DNA of 64,000 bases from Welwitschia mirabilis (taxonomy: Eukaryota; Gnetophyta; Gnetopsida; Welwitschiales): NCBI GenBank assembly GCA_051453625.1, contig JBOZIK010000001.1, positions 238,178,864 to 238,242,863 on the forward strand. The letters are read 5' to 3'. The position numbers were made by a program, and so were the translations under genes. Shown here in pieces: positions 35,045-47,600 of this stretch. The notes under the pieces were generated by a model. The model was given only the letters and a program-made list of their open reading frames with translations, was not told the origin of the DNA and did not search any database. How positions within the stretch are numbered: the first letter of the stretch is position 1; every line of letters begins with the position of its first letter.

Positions 35045-36980
35045 ATAAAATTCTTAACTCTTTTCGTATCCAAAGAAATTTCAAGTATGATTAAAGCATG
35101 TGTAATTCCTACGAGCAAAACTACTAGTTGGAAAAATTATCATGCAAACCCAAGAGGTAGAAAAATTTTAATTTTTATAGATAAATTAATAGATGAAGCT
35201 CAATATCCATCGTTTCTAGGTTGTATAAATTATGTCATATATGATATTCTAAGGATCGTAATTAAAAAAAGAATAATAAAAGAAGAAAATATAGAAATAA
35301 TAAATTTAATGATGGTAAACCCTTCAATTTAATAGCACAAGCTACGTAATAAGTTAATTAATTAAAAAAGAAATGTTACAATTTGCTTCCATTAAAACCT
35401 ATGTTTAAATATTCATTTATCCTTACTATAAATGAGTTACATAATTATTAGGATACTAGTTTATTAGAAAAAAGGAAAATAAATTTTTATATAACTTTTC
35501 TTCTAGAGTATTTAAAATAAATTCAAAAATAATATTAGATAGTAGAAAAATAAGTTCTAATTATAGTAAAATCATTAGATAAGTATCATGATGTTATAAT
35601 ATATCTAATAACTATCCCAGAGATAGATTGAAGAAATGTATAGAATTTATTAAAGAAAATAATAAAGTTGAATATAAAAAAACTATAGGAGCACATATGG
35701 TGGCAATACCTTCTATCATAATACAAATTCACATTTTAAAGAGTCTTAGGATAATAGGAATTTCTTGTAGACCTATGAAATAGAGAGTTCACATAAATAG
35801 AAGGATTTCATATTAGTTTTAATAAAATGAAATGTAGTTATCTAGTTAGAAACGATAGAGGCTAAAAAAATTACATGAAATATTAAAATGGCATCAGAGA
35901 TCTCAATATTATGTCTACCTAACAAATCCTAATGAAGCTTTACTATACTATATGAAAGATTATGAACATATGTATTAACAAGGATATAGAAAGATATGTC
36001 ATATTAAAAAAAACATTTTTATCTCAAAAACATTGGCATAATGATACTCTTATTGATACTACTTTGTGGATTTGAAGTAATAATACTATTAATAAAAATC
36101 ATGAATTTGGCATATTTATAATCATAACCAATCCTAATTAATTTTGTATATGAAAGCCGTTAATTAGTTTATGGAAATAAGATATTATCAAGACCCACTA
36201 TAATTTTGAAAACTTTAAATTATAATGGAAAGAATTTGAACTCCAAAGGAAGAAATTGAGATATACTATTAGTACTCTTATGCCATAGAATTTCTTGATG
36301 AAATTTAGAATTATTTTTAAGAAAAAGCATATGAAATGTATGGTTTAGATAATATATACTAGGTTTGTTGCTCATTATTTAACTACTGTTTTATATAAGG
36401 AAGAATATCAATGTTCATAGAAAGATGATTAATCATGATAGATTTGTTTATACTGGAGATTCCAAAGAAATCTCATATCATTCTAAAGTTTAACAAATAT
36501 TTAATTCTATGAAGACCATAATCCTAAAACCTTATGTTATAATATCTTAGTTTAGGCATCCTTAGAAGCTCCAACCACCCTAAACTTGTAAATTATGTTG
36601 ACTAGATTCATAAAGAAACTACTTTTTCTTTTATTAGGTATATGCATCATCTAATCTCATGTAAGATTTATGATGGACATAATAAAATAAAATCTAAATA
36701 TTAATCAAACTTGATGAAGATCTAGATAATGAATAATTTAGAGCATTGTCAACTAGTAAAGAGGAATTAAGTGAAGCAGAAAAGGAATGTTAGGTTAAAC
36801 AAAAGAGAAAATAACTTTTGACAAGCATCTAAATATTATGAAAGACACTTTTTAATTAATGATAAAGAATGTATGTCTAAGAAATGTCACCAATATTGAA
36901 ATCACTTGAGAATACAACTTACCATGTAAGAAGACTCATTCTAAAAAGGCAAAGGCCAAAAGTTACTCTAGAGTTATTTA
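35045..36980 (+). pseudogene. Unidentified decayed coding region
   Basis: Several protein-like stretches lie on the plus strand. 35,087-35,332 is open for 81 codons (SKTTSWKNYHANPRGRKI, then LIDEAQYPSFLGCINYV). Near 35,610-35,780 a frame reads NNYPRDRLKKCIEFIKEN, then TIGAHMVAIPS and LRIIGISCRPM. Near 35,880-35,970 it reads LHEILKWHQRSQYYVYLTNP and then YMKDYEHMY. Near 36,270-36,480 are YEMYGLDNIY, HYLTTVLYKEEYQCS and YTGDSKEISYHSKV, with stops and frame changes between. These look like one long protein in ruins. I do not recognise the family. An old pararetrovirus-like or unusual retroelement polyprotein is one possibility; chance is another. Confidence 0.4.
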
Positions 36981-37692
36981 GAATCTAGTACCTACTTTGC
37001 TCAATTCTCTCATTTTTCCTAAATCAACTTTCAAAATAACCTTTTTTTAAATATATTTTTATAAAAATAGCTTCTTTAAGATGAAAATAAATATCCATGA
37101 GTCAAAGTAGGCTCATTGTAAGCTATCATGTTTGTAAGTGAATGTTCTTTTTGTTCTAATTTAAGTTCTAAAACTAATTCTGATTTTGCTTTTGCTTTTG
37201 CTAAAAAATCAATCATCATAGATAAAGAGATTGTTTTATTCTATTAGAATAATGATAAAAATACTATAGATAGATTTGATTATAGATACGTGTATGTAAA
37301 AATTAATAATAAAAGAAGACTATTCTTTTATAAGCTTTTACGTGCTTACTTCTTATGCTAAGCATTTTTATGCTTATAACCATCTTGTCTTAATGACTTG
37401 AGTGCATTAGAGTAAGTTCAACCATGATTACATGGTTAATCCACATAATCTAAGTGCATCATTAGTCTAACCTTGATCCTTACATCTAATTCTTAGATTA
37501 TCTTCTCCCTCGTATTCTATTATAGAAGTGAGCTCCTTCAACTTTAAGATGGTTAAAGTAGAACAAGATATGTTCTGTTAAGAATCTACCAGTCACTATA
37601 GCATTAGCTATTCGATTATAATAGCTTTACAGAACTTGGTGATGTGGTGTAAACAAAATAATATATAAAGGATTAAAAGATGAAGCAATGGT

Positions 37693-39270
37693 TGTAACAC
37701 CCCATGTTCTTGTGCAGTTGCATTTTTCAATTGCGCTGGGATGTGAAGGCAGCATCATGAGGTGCGGTAATAACACCGCAGAGAATCCGTTTGGGGAAAA
37801 GAGTGAAATTGAGATGGAGAAGGCTGAGAAAGAAGAAGCGAAAGCAGGGCGAACATAGAGAGAACGACAGTGAGAGAATGGGGATTTGTTATTATTCTCG
37901 TCTTGGCATTCTAGTTCATCATTGTTTCGTTAAGTGCATATCGGTTATCCTTGGTGGATTTCCTGCAGGAGGAGTGGTTTTATTTCCCGTTATAACGATC
38001 TGAAATTACCTCAGCTTTAGAAGGTCTGAGATCGAAGATTTAAGCACCTGCTTTGGAATCGGTGTTTTTTGGAGTTGGAAGATTGGGTTTTTGTTCTGGG
38101 TTTCATCGACGCAGGGTATGCCTTATGCTTTTCTAGCATTNNNNNNNNNNNNNNNNNNNNNNNNNNNGAAATCTTTCCTTTCAACGAACAAAGTAGAACT
38201 GGTTAGAGTTAGAAATCAGTTCGCAGGTTATGAACCCTCATCCAACGTTTAAAGAAGAACTGCAATGGAACTGAGCACAGCTCAATCCACTATAGAAATG
38301 GAGGGATGCTTCAGTTTTTCCAAGCAAACTGATCTGTGCGTGATCAAAGCGGGAAGAATGCCAGAGCGTATTGATTGTGGTTGCTGCTCTTTCTTCTGCT
38401 TATGGGGTTGTTTTCTCGGTGACATCTTTGAACGATTGTGTAGGTGAGATGCATACATTGTTCCATGAGCATCAGAAGCACATGCAATAAGAAATCTTTG
38501 TAGAGGCTTGGATTGGATCCACCTAGGGAAAATGATCATTCTGCTGCTTCTCTAAAACGTTCTTGCTGTTTCAAAGACTTGATTTGTTTGCGAGGCAACG
38601 GGCTTTGCAGTATTGGGTTGTCTTCCAGAAATTGTATACATGGCCGAAGCCATCTTCAGACGCTAAATTTCGAGCAAATGAACCAATAATTTTGGAAGAT
38701 TCCCAATTTCAGTAGAAAAACAAGAGCTCGAAGCTTCATCCGCTGGGAATTACTATTCAAAATTATTAAAAGAGCCGGGACTTTTCATCATCACTCGCTC
38801 TTAATTTTCGCCGCCTCTTTAATTTACTAATCAATTTCGGTATGTCTGCCATTTCAATTCTCTTCTTTCATTTGTTATTTGCTGTGTTCTTATTCCTTTT
38901 TCAAAAGACTCTCTCTAAACCCGATCTCAGATTTCTTGTAAGAAACTACATACTGAAATCTCGCATTTGATTTTCTTCTGTATGTTTATTCATCCAAAGA
39001 TGCAGATGTTAACTTTCAATCCCTAGGAAATTGCTTTTCATTATGTATGAGTGTGTTAGACCCTAGTCCTTACTGTTAATAATCCATGTTGTAAATTATA
39101 TAGGAATCCGAACCTCAAACAAGTACGTTTATTATAAATCAAGGGGATTAGGACATTTACAGGATGAGATTCAGGAAACTTCTGTTTTATATTTGATTGT
39201 CATCTCAGAAGCTTTGATCGAGTTCTCTCACATTTCATTTTGCTTTTCTAAATTGATATTGTTTCCAGGA
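37693..39270 (+). other. CpG-rich gene-like or LTR-like leader
   Basis: Composition changes abruptly here. CpG is frequent (about 16 in 37,740-38,140 and about 20 in 38,168-38,840), while flanking kilobases have almost none. The start, TGTAACACCCC at 37,693, is a typical plant Ty3/gypsy LTR start. The end looks like a plant 5' leader followed by an intron: a donor GTATGT at 38,840 and an acceptor TTTCCAG at 39,268, 429 bp apart. A further donor-like CAGG-GTATG lies at 38,115. Open stretches of 60-85 codons occur on both strands but match no family I know. 27 N lie at 38,141-38,167. Either a young or unmethylated LTR, or the 5' end of a gene or gene fragment. Confidence 0.5.
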
Positions 39271-39837
39271 TGCAAACATTTCTGTATTGTGCCCCTTTCC
39301 TTTAAACATCCCTACATCAATTACAAGGTTACCCTAATTAGTCAAGCCTAACACCAGCTTTTAATATATTGGTACTTCCATTTATAGTATTTAAAGATTT
39401 CTTTCTTTTTTCCGTAGCACAAGAAAAGCCAATAGCGTGTTACAATTAATAGTATAATAATGCAGCACAAAGTTTCCATGTCTAGTTTGGAAGAATTAAG
39501 TACTGCATTTGGATAAGAAAATGAGAGAAAGTCGAGAGAGAACCAAGAACAAAAAGAGAGATTCAATGGCATCAAAAGAATAGTATAGATACCTAAGGTA
39601 CAATTATAATTATAATTGTTAAAACAAATACTTAAAAGATAGTACTATTGATGTTAAAAGAATTGTATAGATATAAATGATATCATTATAATTATTGGAA
39701 AACAAACCAAGAATATCAATAGAAATCTAGAAGTATCTAAAATATGATTAAATTAACTTATTCAATTATTTGAAATAAGGTGGTCAACATTAATATCATG
39801 CACATAAATAATAAGATACATAGATACAGCTTAATTG

Positions 39838-40050
39838 TTTATTATTATGTTTTCTAATTTATTAATATTATATTATTATACTAATTCAAAATATATGTAT
39901 TATATTACATAATATATATGTATAATATTATATTATAATATATTATATAATATTGTATAATATCATAATTATACTATATTACATGTATATCATATTATAT
40001 GGCATATATATTATATTATATTATATACATAATATTTTATTGTTTTATAT
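39838..40050. repeat. Near-pure A+T tract
   Basis: About 210 bp almost wholly of A and T, in a TATAATAT-like pattern with many short palindromes. Such tracts unwind easily and are frequent slippage sites. No other function can be read. Confidence 0.7.
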
Positions 40051-40839
40051 TATGTTGCCCCATATGCATTATAGTACAAGTTTATTCTAAGGGTAGACAT
40101 ATCTATTTCATACCTTGAAATGTATTAGAGGGTAAGATGAAATTCAAACTCAACATTTTTGTAATTGCACTTCCTGTAATTGTACTTTCCTTTAAGTATA
40201 CCTACCATGACCTTCTAAATGAAGAATGAGTATCCACTAGCTAGGCTATTACATTATTCACATTATCATTCTTAAACATGTTTTGAGTTAAATGTAGGAT
40301 TCTATGCAAACTACATTATGTATGATATGTCTATGTTATTATACTTATGTTAAAAAATTTGCATTACTAATGTTATATGATATACACATTGAGATATAAT
40401 TATATTTAATGAAATATATTAAGATATTAAACTAGAGAAACAATAATTACAATTAATAGCTTTTGATATACATACTAGTATTTTGATGTGCGAGGCCTAC
40501 ACCTTAGGTTAAAATATTAGGAAATGATGTGATTCAATGGGAAATGGAATTTAGTTATGTAGGAAACACTAGGTGTGTTGTCATCACATTGAGGTGATAC
40601 TGTCATCTTACTAATTATGAAATTAATAAGTTTGGTTGTTATAGTTAGAACAATTATTTTGTAATAATTTTCTAAATATGCGTGAGATCTCTATGTATGT
40701 CATAGTAAAAATAAAGAAAAGTACAAACTATACCTAGAAGAGTATTAATTAAGCTTAATGTTGATAGTATATTTACTCTAATAGAATGTTTTCTTACTTG
40801 TAATTACTTAGTGATTAATTTATATTAAATGTTAGATGT

Positions 40840-42230
40840 TGTTGATGAATTTACTAAAATTCAAGTTGCTTCTTATATGATTTAATGCAATTATGTTATG
40901 AATAGCATAATATACAATAATGCAGTTTTAGCACATTTCTTGATGATTACAACTACTTCTAAGATGCCATAATGCTTTCAAGGTAGGTATCATTAAACGT
41001 ATTTTCTTACATATCCATACATATGAATTGAATTTTCAAGTAGTTATTTGTTATATTGTAGACAACATGATATTAATGATTATTCTATGATTTTGATTGA
41101 ACAATTAAGCATTTATTTAGCTATCTTTATCCTTTAACTTTTATCATGGTAAGCTTGTTAATACTAATGATTTAATTAGTGGCATACAGGCTATTTCTTT
41201 TAGCATTTATACATTTATATGTATCTAAGTTCATTACATTATGTTATAAAAGAAGTAGCTATGAGGTACCCTACTGAAATGACATGTATGTGTATGTATG
41301 TATTTGTGTGCATGAACCATCATTTTTTTTGCAAGAGTTCACTATAATGACATTCTATTATGATACCTACCTCCCATTGGCTCTCACCAAGATGCTAGGA
41401 AGACTAGGGGGGTCTCTTATGCTCAATGATTGAGATACTATTGAATATTTATGATACTTCCCTCCCGTTAGCTCAGACTAAGATATTGACAAGATATAAG
41501 GGGTCTCTTCATATTGGTGAATGAGGTTAGTAATAGATATTTCGACCAATTAACCAAGAGGTTCACTATATATGTATATTTGGGTACCCATATATGAGAT
41601 TTATATTAATACACATATGTATTGTCATTATTCATGCATTAGAAATCCTTATTGAGGATGGATATTATGAGCTCGAGAGTCATTGACTGACTTCCTCCTA
41701 CAATTTTACAAATAGCTATTATGTCTATCTATATATTTATATGTGTGATATATTTGATGACATTTCATTTTAGTTAACATTATTTTTTTCTTCTAATTGA
41801 GTTAAATATTGAGTTCTTGAATTATTTCTTGAATTGACTCATGCATATTTTTTCCCACATTCTTACTAATGTAGACTGTCTTGATTTATTTTATGCTCAT
41901 GCATATTGGTAAAGATTAGAATGAAGTCCAATATAGAACTACATGTGATCTAAACTGATATTTCTTTTATGTATTTCTAACTGATATTTCTAAATAAGAT
42001 TAAGTTAGATGTGGTACTAGTCAGATGAGCTATAGTCATATAGTTCTCCTGAACTGTAACATATGGGAAATTGTTAACCTAAATTACTTTGCTGCGATGA
42101 TTAATCATGTAATGTCATCAATGTAAATTAATTGAAAAAATTGTGCTCCTTAAATCCAATCCAAAATTGAGTTATGATAATAATTGAATGAAGTCTATAC
42201 TTAAAACATTAAATGATTCAATTTCAATAA
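40840..42230 (+). mobile_element. Non-coding interior of the second LTR family (right copy)
   Basis: Plus-strand copy of the sequence found inverted at 5,300-6,640. A run of landmark segments is shared in the same order. It contains a diverged 91-bp tandem duplication (41,361-41,451 and 41,452-41,543) absent from the other copy. A purine run (AGGGGAAAGGG) at about 42,232-42,242 could be its polypurine tract, but no matching LTR follows. From about 42,480 on, sequence of Athila-type copy D begins. Confidence 0.6.
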
Positions 42231-42819
42231 TAGGGGAAAGGGACTTCATATCTCTAATTTTAATGCTATCTAGGCATTAACATTCATTATGAGATTTAGA
42301 GTATTCATAATCCTCTTTAAAAATATTTAGCTAATAAACTCTAGATTAAATAATTTTCTGAGAATTAATTTTAGTAAAAAAGTAACCTTCATACATTGCA
42401 TCATATGAAAATTTTAAGAGATTTAAGGTTTTAGATTATGGAATTCACCAATGAATGATTTGATTAGAGAAATATTTAAATACCAAAGGTTTTCTTAAAA
42501 CTATTTGTTTATCTCATGCAATAATTTATTTCTATCTTAAGTATTTTATTGATTAGGCCTTTTATGATTAATATGATAATTAGCTCTATCACTACACTAA
42601 GGCTTTAAAATGCTAAAATATCCTTATCAAGAAATGATTTATTTATCAATATTAAATCTAAAGAGATAGAGAGTAGGTTCCAATATGGAATAATTACTAA
42701 TAACTACATTTTTTTACTCTTTTCTTATCATAAATTTTTAAAAAAAAGACCTTGTGAATATAAGACCCATATCATTAACTAGATTTATAATTTTTTTAAT
42801 TCAACATTTATTTAAGAGC

Positions 42820-43020
42820 TAAGTGATGAATAAATATAATGATTTTTTGACCTATAAATATGATATAAATTTTTCTAATGTAAAATCTACTGCTAATAGT
42901 TCTTTTTTATTATTTTATAATTCAAATAAGGGTCTTGTAAATTTTTTCATGTAGATGAAATAACATATAGTTAAAGTTGCTCTTACAACATGATCACTTG
43001 AATCACATAATATTACAAAA
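42820..43020 (-). pseudogene. RNase H of copy D
   Basis: The minus strand reads DSSDHVVRATL and then KKELLAVDFTLEKFISYL, matching the family's CDASDYAVGAVL and EKELLAVVFALDKFRSYL. HHLALK follows (family DHAALK). The segment between the two blocks has been shortened, and stops occur. Confidence 0.72.
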
Positions 43021-43149
43021 GAAAGTTACCAATTAAAATGTTACATGATAGAGATAAAGTAAAAAATAATTTGAATGTTTCAAAGACAACATTACATTTA
43101 ACAAAGTAATTAAAAGATGCATATTTAATAACAAGAATGCTTAAGGGTT

Positions 43150-43860
43150 TTGAAATTCTTAAAAGTTGTAAATAAATATCTTATAGAACCTAGCATGTTC
43201 AAAAAATGTTTTAATGTATTTGGTTCCTAAGAAAGAAACTATGAGTGATATGTTGAATCTTAATAAGGTTCATTTCTATTCAATTCTTATAAATTAAATG
43301 CTCTTAAAAAAATACATTTTGTAACCATAAAATAACATTTCTCTTTATGAAGAACAAGAATTTTCTTTCCATGATGTGAAACTAAAATTTTCAAATGATG
43401 TAAGAAAGAATTAAAAGTTTCATCTAAGACCAAGAAATTATCCATAAAAATGTTTGTTAATTATTCAATTATATCAAAGAGCATGTGTATCATGCATCAT
43501 TAGAAGGTATGTAGGACATCTGATAAGCCACATTATTTTATATGTAGATATTTCAAAAAAGTATGTAAATCTTGTTGTTTCTTAGGGACATTACTATTTG
43601 GTCATATCACAAATATACTCTTAAATTTTTCCAAGATTTGCTATATAAAGGTAATGAAAAAAAAATGTCTTTATGTGTTATAGTGTTGAGTTTTTTATAA
43701 TCAATGAACATTCATCATCCTGCTTTTATTCTAGTTAGATAATAGTTCATTATTTTATTCTTACTCATATTAATTCTGAATTTATTGGAAACCACCTAAG
43801 TGGGGCTTATCCTTTAACTATTAAAAATTATATAGATAATCTTAGGGTTTACTATTCTAA
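43150..43860 (-). pseudogene. Reverse transcriptase of copy D, FMDD changed to FMDN
   Basis: The first block reads RIKAG, then MFIDYKKLNTITHKD near 43,660-43,740 (family WRMCIDYRKLNxATRKD). The second reads FMDNFLVLDETFNSFLHHLKIL and VLHKEKCYFMVTK (family FMDDFSVFGxSFDxCLxNL, NWEKCHFMV). At 43,437-43,448 the second catalytic Asp is Asn (GAT to AAT). The fingers-palm stretch between the two blocks is largely missing or unreadable. Confidence 0.8.
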
Positions 43861-44199
43861 GGCCATATTTCATCATTTCCATATGAGAATTAAGTCAACA
43901 CTTAGATTTTCTACTATGCTTATAATCTCATTTAAAATAAATTCCATTTGTGTGTTTATATATATATAAGTGTGGCATTGATTCTTCCTAGATCAAAACT
44001 AATTCATTCTATAGCCTTTTTATGTGTCTTGTGCACAAATATTGAAGCTTAGTCTTAAGAAGTTAATAATTTTATAAAGATGAATATAGGATAAAAATTA
44101 CTATCTCCAAGAAATGCATATTTTAGATCTCTATAAAGATATTTAATTTTAACATTTATGACACACTCTTCATGAGAATGTCTTTTTTGTGATGCACAT

Positions 44200-44640
44200 G
44201 GTAAAGATTCAAATTTATCTTACATTTTAATGGATCATCCTTAATATTCATTTCCTACTCTATCATTCTAATACTTTGTAGAAAAAATTTGATAATCTCC
44301 AAGCTTCAAAACCATATTTCGGACATCTCCTCAAGGACCCTTAAAGTACTCAAATTTCTAATAAAAAAATATTATTTTATTTTTATAAAGTATTGTTTTT
44401 TAAATTCTAAATTAAAATCTTTCCATAACCTATTTATATACGCTTTTAATTTAGGTAGCTAATATTTAAACCTCTTTTTTAAGAAAAACAAGAATAGATT
44501 CATTCTAATTGTATCAACTTGATCACTTATGTTTAACATGACATCTTGAAATTATTGTAAATGTTTATAGGAATCTTCAGAACCTAGGCCATAAAATTTG
44601 AATAGCAAATTATTAAATCAGAATGTTTGGATAACATCAT
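44200..44640 (-). pseudogene. gag capsid region of copy D
   Basis: The minus strand reads GSEDSYKHLQQFQDV in mixed frames, then VDTIRMNLFLFFLKKRFKY, then WKDFNLEFKKQYF and LEEMSEIWF. These align with the family blocks EDPHxHLxxF, IRLRLFPFSLRDKAK, WxxLxxKFLxKFFP and YEYWERFK. Several stops. Confidence 0.68.
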
Positions 44641-47600
44641 ACAAGAAAATGAGTTAAGTTTTTATATGGTTTTTAATATTTTTCTTATGGGATACTTGAT
44701 AGAAACTATCTATATCAATTTTAAAAATGGTTAATTTGGTTAGAAAAAATTATGAGGTTTTGAATTAAAGTTTTTCATGTTTAAAATATATGTTCGTGAT
44801 AGTCTCATTCAAATTTAAAGAGAAAGTTATTAAGGAATGGTTTATATTCTTACTATTTACTAGTTTTCTTATAAAATTGATTTGTAATAGGTCTAATTAA
44901 ATATTCATAAATCACCAAGATTTAAAGAAAAAAAACAAAGTCTAAGATAGACTATCATCTAAAATCAATAACTATTACTAAATTACATAACGTGAAATTT
45001 TAACTCATGAGAAATCTTTAAAAAGTATGATTGCAAACATTAAGTTGTAAATTTTATATTATGAAAAATAACAATAAGAAGAATCTAAAACTATATTTTT
45101 TAACATAGGATAAATGATAGAAAAGACTTTTAATTTTAAATCTTTACATGACTTAGCATAAATGATACAAATCACATAAAGGGTTATATAAATTTTGGTA
45201 CATATTTTAAATCTATCCTCTTTGTAACTAAAAATGAAAAAACAAGTTATAATACTCCTAAGTAGAAGTAATATCTAATTCAATATATCTAAGATGAATT
45301 TTTGTTGATCTAGATCCTATGCCCTACATGCTCTGACTTCTTGTAAAACATATAATATTTTTACAATTTTGATAATAGTAGCTCTATAAACAAAAAAAAA
45401 AAAATAATTTTTACAAAGGGAATTAATCTTAGTAAGCTAAGAAACATTAATTTTAATACATATTAATAGCCTTAAAACCTTACTATGACTTTAATATTAT
45501 TATAATTCATAATATTTCAATATTGTTTTATGGTTATTAAGTTGTAAGTAGTAGTGTAAAATGAATAAATTAAGACATTCTATTGTAGCATAATTGGTCA
45601 TAATTATCATTCTTCGTTGATGACATGAAGTTATTTAAGAGAGCATAAAGGTTTAAAGATGGATTTAAATAAGGATTAAAATAAAATAGAATTTCAAAAA
45701 GGATTAAAAAGTTAACATTATAAATAAATTATTCTCCTAGGATTTAGAAATAATTGTTCATAAGAAAATATAATAAGCAATCCCAATTCAAGTTAAAGAT
45801 ATTAAATTGAGAATAAAATAGATGCATAGATAAGAAATAAATTATTTACTATAGATTCTAAATTTCATGAAATTAATGATATTAGATATGTTGCATCTTA
45901 TAATGTAATGTAGAATACATGAGAATTGCATGACAAGTGTCATAGACATTAACTAATTAATCATATAAAAATTAATAATACATTTAAGTAAAAGATATAA
46001 ATAATAAATACAAAAACATCAAAATACTCTATTACATAAGTAGTAATTATAATTGTACCAATGATAAAAGAAAGGATAAATGTCATCATGGATTAAAGTG
46101 CATTCAGTAATCATGTAAATACTAGTTTAACATATAATAAATACATATTCTTGAAAATACTCATGAACTCATGATTTTCTTAAACCCAAAGAAAGAGAAG
46201 AGGGGACTAGAATCTTATGAGGAGATGAACCATTATCATAGCCATATGAAATTTGCATCTAAAATAACAAAGTTTTAATAGGGTGATGAAGTGATTGAAG
46301 GATTTATCTACATAACATATATGACAAAAGATGATTAACCTTAAAGGTATAATTTGATTTTAAGTATGGTTATGAACCACATTAATATGTANNNNNNNNN
46401 NTAATAATAAATGATCATTAATGAATCTCCTTAGGTTATAGGATATAGATGTGTAATTCTTTAGCCTTCTTGAGCATTATTTCATTGTTTTAATTATTAG
46501 ATTAGCTTTAATTCTAGGCTTTAAAAATGATTTGATAATTTATCCACTATTTAGTAACCGATTTCTTTTAAGGCTCATTTCTCATAAGAACATTTATAGC
46601 ACTAGTGGTTTAAATAACCATGTTAGTCTTCTTAGGTCATTTGACTTTTATGTAATTTAAGTATCTTAGAGTAGGCTATAATCAAGATATTAGTTACCAC
46701 TCTTTTTCAATAATAATATGAAAATTATAAGGATAAATCATTTTAATGATATTTAATAATAAATATAATATTTATAGACTCCAAATATATTATTCACTAA
46801 CTAGATATTAAGATTTCAAGTGTAAATTATGTTACTTTTTATACTTAAATGTTTATGTGATATTTCTCTTACTCTTACATGATTATGTAATTATAAAATT
46901 CACAATATCAAGAGTAATTGTTTTGTGCATTAATTATCAAAATGATGTTAATTAACCATTATTAATATCATGTGAATGTTCCCCCTACTAATATGAATAT
47001 TTAAATGCTTACTTTTTAGTAAATAAATTTTTCTTAATATTTTAAGATTTTTTAATGTTTAATTTACTCTCATGTGCTTATTTTTAGGCAATAAGTTAGT
47101 GATATGGATTTAATGACATAGCTTTTAGGATTAACTATCCTAGAGGGAAGGAAGAATATAATAGCTATAATGATTTTTGAAATTTGATTACCTAATATTA
47201 ATGATGGCATAATTGACATATGGTGCAACCTAATTAACTCTAATTATCAATTATTAATTAAGATAAAATATAAATTTAATAACAACATAGACAATTAATA
47301 ACATAATCTAATTAACTAAATAATAAAGTAAAATGTTAGAAGAGATAAGGAAATAATCATGCTTTCCATCTATTAATTATGTACTTTAATCACACTCTAA
47401 TAGGACTTTATGATAGTTCTTCACTAATATAATTGAGATTTGTTAATAATCCTTAGTTATAAGAAAAAACCTATTCAAATTAATTACTATAATAATTAAC
47501 TGTAATAAAAAGCATTAAAGAAGAATTACGATGCGAAGTTTAGAAGGAGATCTTTAAAGCTTCTTAGATAAAGTTAAAAGAGTAATTCAAAAAGTTCTTA

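Larger units (their letters stand above)
42480..44640 (-). mobile_element. Ty3/gypsy Athila/Tat-type copy D, internally deleted
   Basis: Minus-strand remnants of gag (44,200-44,640), RT (43,150-43,860) and RNase H (42,820-43,020). Only about 350 bp separates gag from RT, where copy B has about 2 kb, so the nucleocapsid, linker and protease are deleted. No integrase is seen; the sequence gives way to the other repeat family below about 42,480. Its PBS and LTR were not recognised. Confidence 0.75.

Noticed and set aside
37791-38003. 70-codon basic plus-strand frame in the CpG-rich stretch
   Set aside because: No family similarity, and it lies in what looks like leader or LTR sequence.
38282-38539. 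85-codon minus-strand frame overlapping a 60-codon plus-strand frame
   Set aside because: Two opposite frames over the same bases with no known domain; higher GC alone makes such frames more likely.
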